Assembly: GCA_947072715.1 (NCBI GenBank) | Contig: CAMTJB010000065.1 | Location: forward strand, 1 to 6,290 | Source: an uncultured Fusobacteriaceae bacterium | GTDB lineage: Bacteria; Fusobacteriota; Fusobacteriia; Fusobacteriales; Fusobacteriaceae | Length of the DNA: 6,290 bases | Direction of reading: 5' to 3' | Shown: piece after piece, positions 5,846-6,290 of the stretch | How the letters are laid out: the number at the start of each line of letters is the position of its first letter | How positions within the stretch are numbered: position 1 is the stretch's first letter | Notes under the pieces: model-generated | What the model was told of the DNA's origin: nothing | What the model saw: the letters and a program-made list of their open reading frames with translations, nothing else | Database searches by the model: none | Made by a program: the position numbers and the translations under genes

Positions 5846-6290
5846 ATGATAGAGAATACAAGAATATTTAGATTTGATGAGATAAATTCTACAAATGTAT
5901 ATTTAAAAAATCTAAATCCTAAACGTGATTTAGATTTAGTAATAACAAAAACTCAAACTGATGGAAAAGGTAGACGTGGAAATAAGTGGGTTTCAGAAGA
6001 TGGAGCTGCAATATTTTCTATAATACTTCAAGATAGAAAGAAAATGGAAATGTTAGAATATACTAAGATGCCACTAGTTATGGGGATTGCAGTATTAAAT
6101 GGTATTAAAAATTTTCTTATTAAAAATAATAAAGAGAGTGTAGCTAATCTACTTTCTTTTAAATGGACTAATGATGTTTATTTAAATTCAAGAAAAATAA
6201 CAGGAATTTTAGTAGAAAAATCAGATGATTTCTTTATTGTAGGAGTTGGAACAAATCTCAATAATAAAATACCAGAAGAGTTAAAAAATT
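5846..6290 (+). CDS. birA: Biotin--[biotin carboxyl carrier] protein ligase, N-terminal part (3' truncated)
   Basis: The frame is open to the right edge: 148 residues plus one base are visible. The enzyme makes biotinyl-AMP and transfers biotin to a lysine of carrier proteins such as the acetyl-CoA carboxylase BCCP subunit. Motifs in order are DEINSTN (11-17, the family's S-T-N opening), TDGKGRRGNKWVSEDG (38-53, the adenylate-binding glycine/arginine loop), FKWTNDVYLNSRKITGILVE (105-124, containing the catalytic-region lysine K106) and VGVGTNLN (132-139). The ligase domain begins within the first 15 residues, so there is no N-terminal helix-turn-helix; this is the short non-repressor class, unlike E. 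coli BirA. The usual KWPND motif reads KWTND here, a single Pro-to-Thr change. The remaining catalytic core and the C-terminal SH3-like domain would lie beyond the window. Biotin-dependent fatty acid synthesis fits the lipid genes upstream. Confidence 0.92.
   Translation, partial: MIENTRIFRFDEINSTNVYLKNLNPKRDLDLVITKTQTDGKGRRGNKWVSEDGAAIFSIILQDRKKMEMLEYTKMPLVMGIAVLNGIKNFLIKNNKESVANLLSFKWTNDVYLNSRKITGILVEKSDDFFIVGVGTNLNNKIPEELKN

Overview
The window is a strongly AT-rich stretch of bacterial chromosome. Every gene reads on the + strand and the genes are tightly packed (gaps of 1, 35, 18, 18 and 2 bases). AGA/GGA/TTA/ATA-heavy codon use, purine-rich Shine-Dalgarno sites and this mix of families suggest a low-GC anaerobe. 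A member of the Fusobacteriota fits best and a low-GC Firmicute/Tissierellia is the main alternative; this is a judgement by eye, with no rRNA or marker search behind it. No tRNA, rRNA, mobile element, CRISPR array, convincing promoter or terminator was seen, so the six genes look like the middle of one operon that continues past both ends.

Layout: (1) 1-1166, the C-terminal part of a U32-family 'peptidase' with a DUF3656 (collagenase-like) domain, cut by the left edge. (2) 1168-1665, pgpA, phosphatidylglycerophosphatase A. (3) 1701-2906, cinA, full-length, with both the MoaB/MogA-like and the PncC amidohydrolase domains. (4) 2925-4835, a 636-residue protein joining a FakA-type kinase half (DhaL/DAK2 domain plus FakA linker domain) to a complete DegV/FakB fatty-acid-binding domain. 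(5) 4854-5843, galE-type UDP-sugar 4-epimerase. (6) 5846-6290, the N-terminal 148 residues of a short biotin-protein ligase (birA), cut by the right edge.

Three genes touch lipid synthesis: the FakA-FakB fusion (fatty acid to acyl-phosphate, feeding PlsX/PlsY), PgpA (last step to phosphatidylglycerol) and BirA (activates biotin enzymes such as acetyl-CoA carboxylase). CinA is linked to pyridine-nucleotide salvage, GalE to surface sugars, and the U32 protein probably to RNA hydroxylation. The set may be a housekeeping cluster rather than one pathway.

The item most worth a second look is the FakA-FakB fusion. It lacks the FakA C-terminal domain that normally docks FakB and carries FakB itself instead. 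By eye it has also lost two of the three catalytic residues reported for the FakA linker domain. The joint between the halves contains an A8 run: losing one A would end the first half at 3961-3963, just two bases before an ATG that would start a normal-length FakB. The fusion therefore rests on one homopolymer length.
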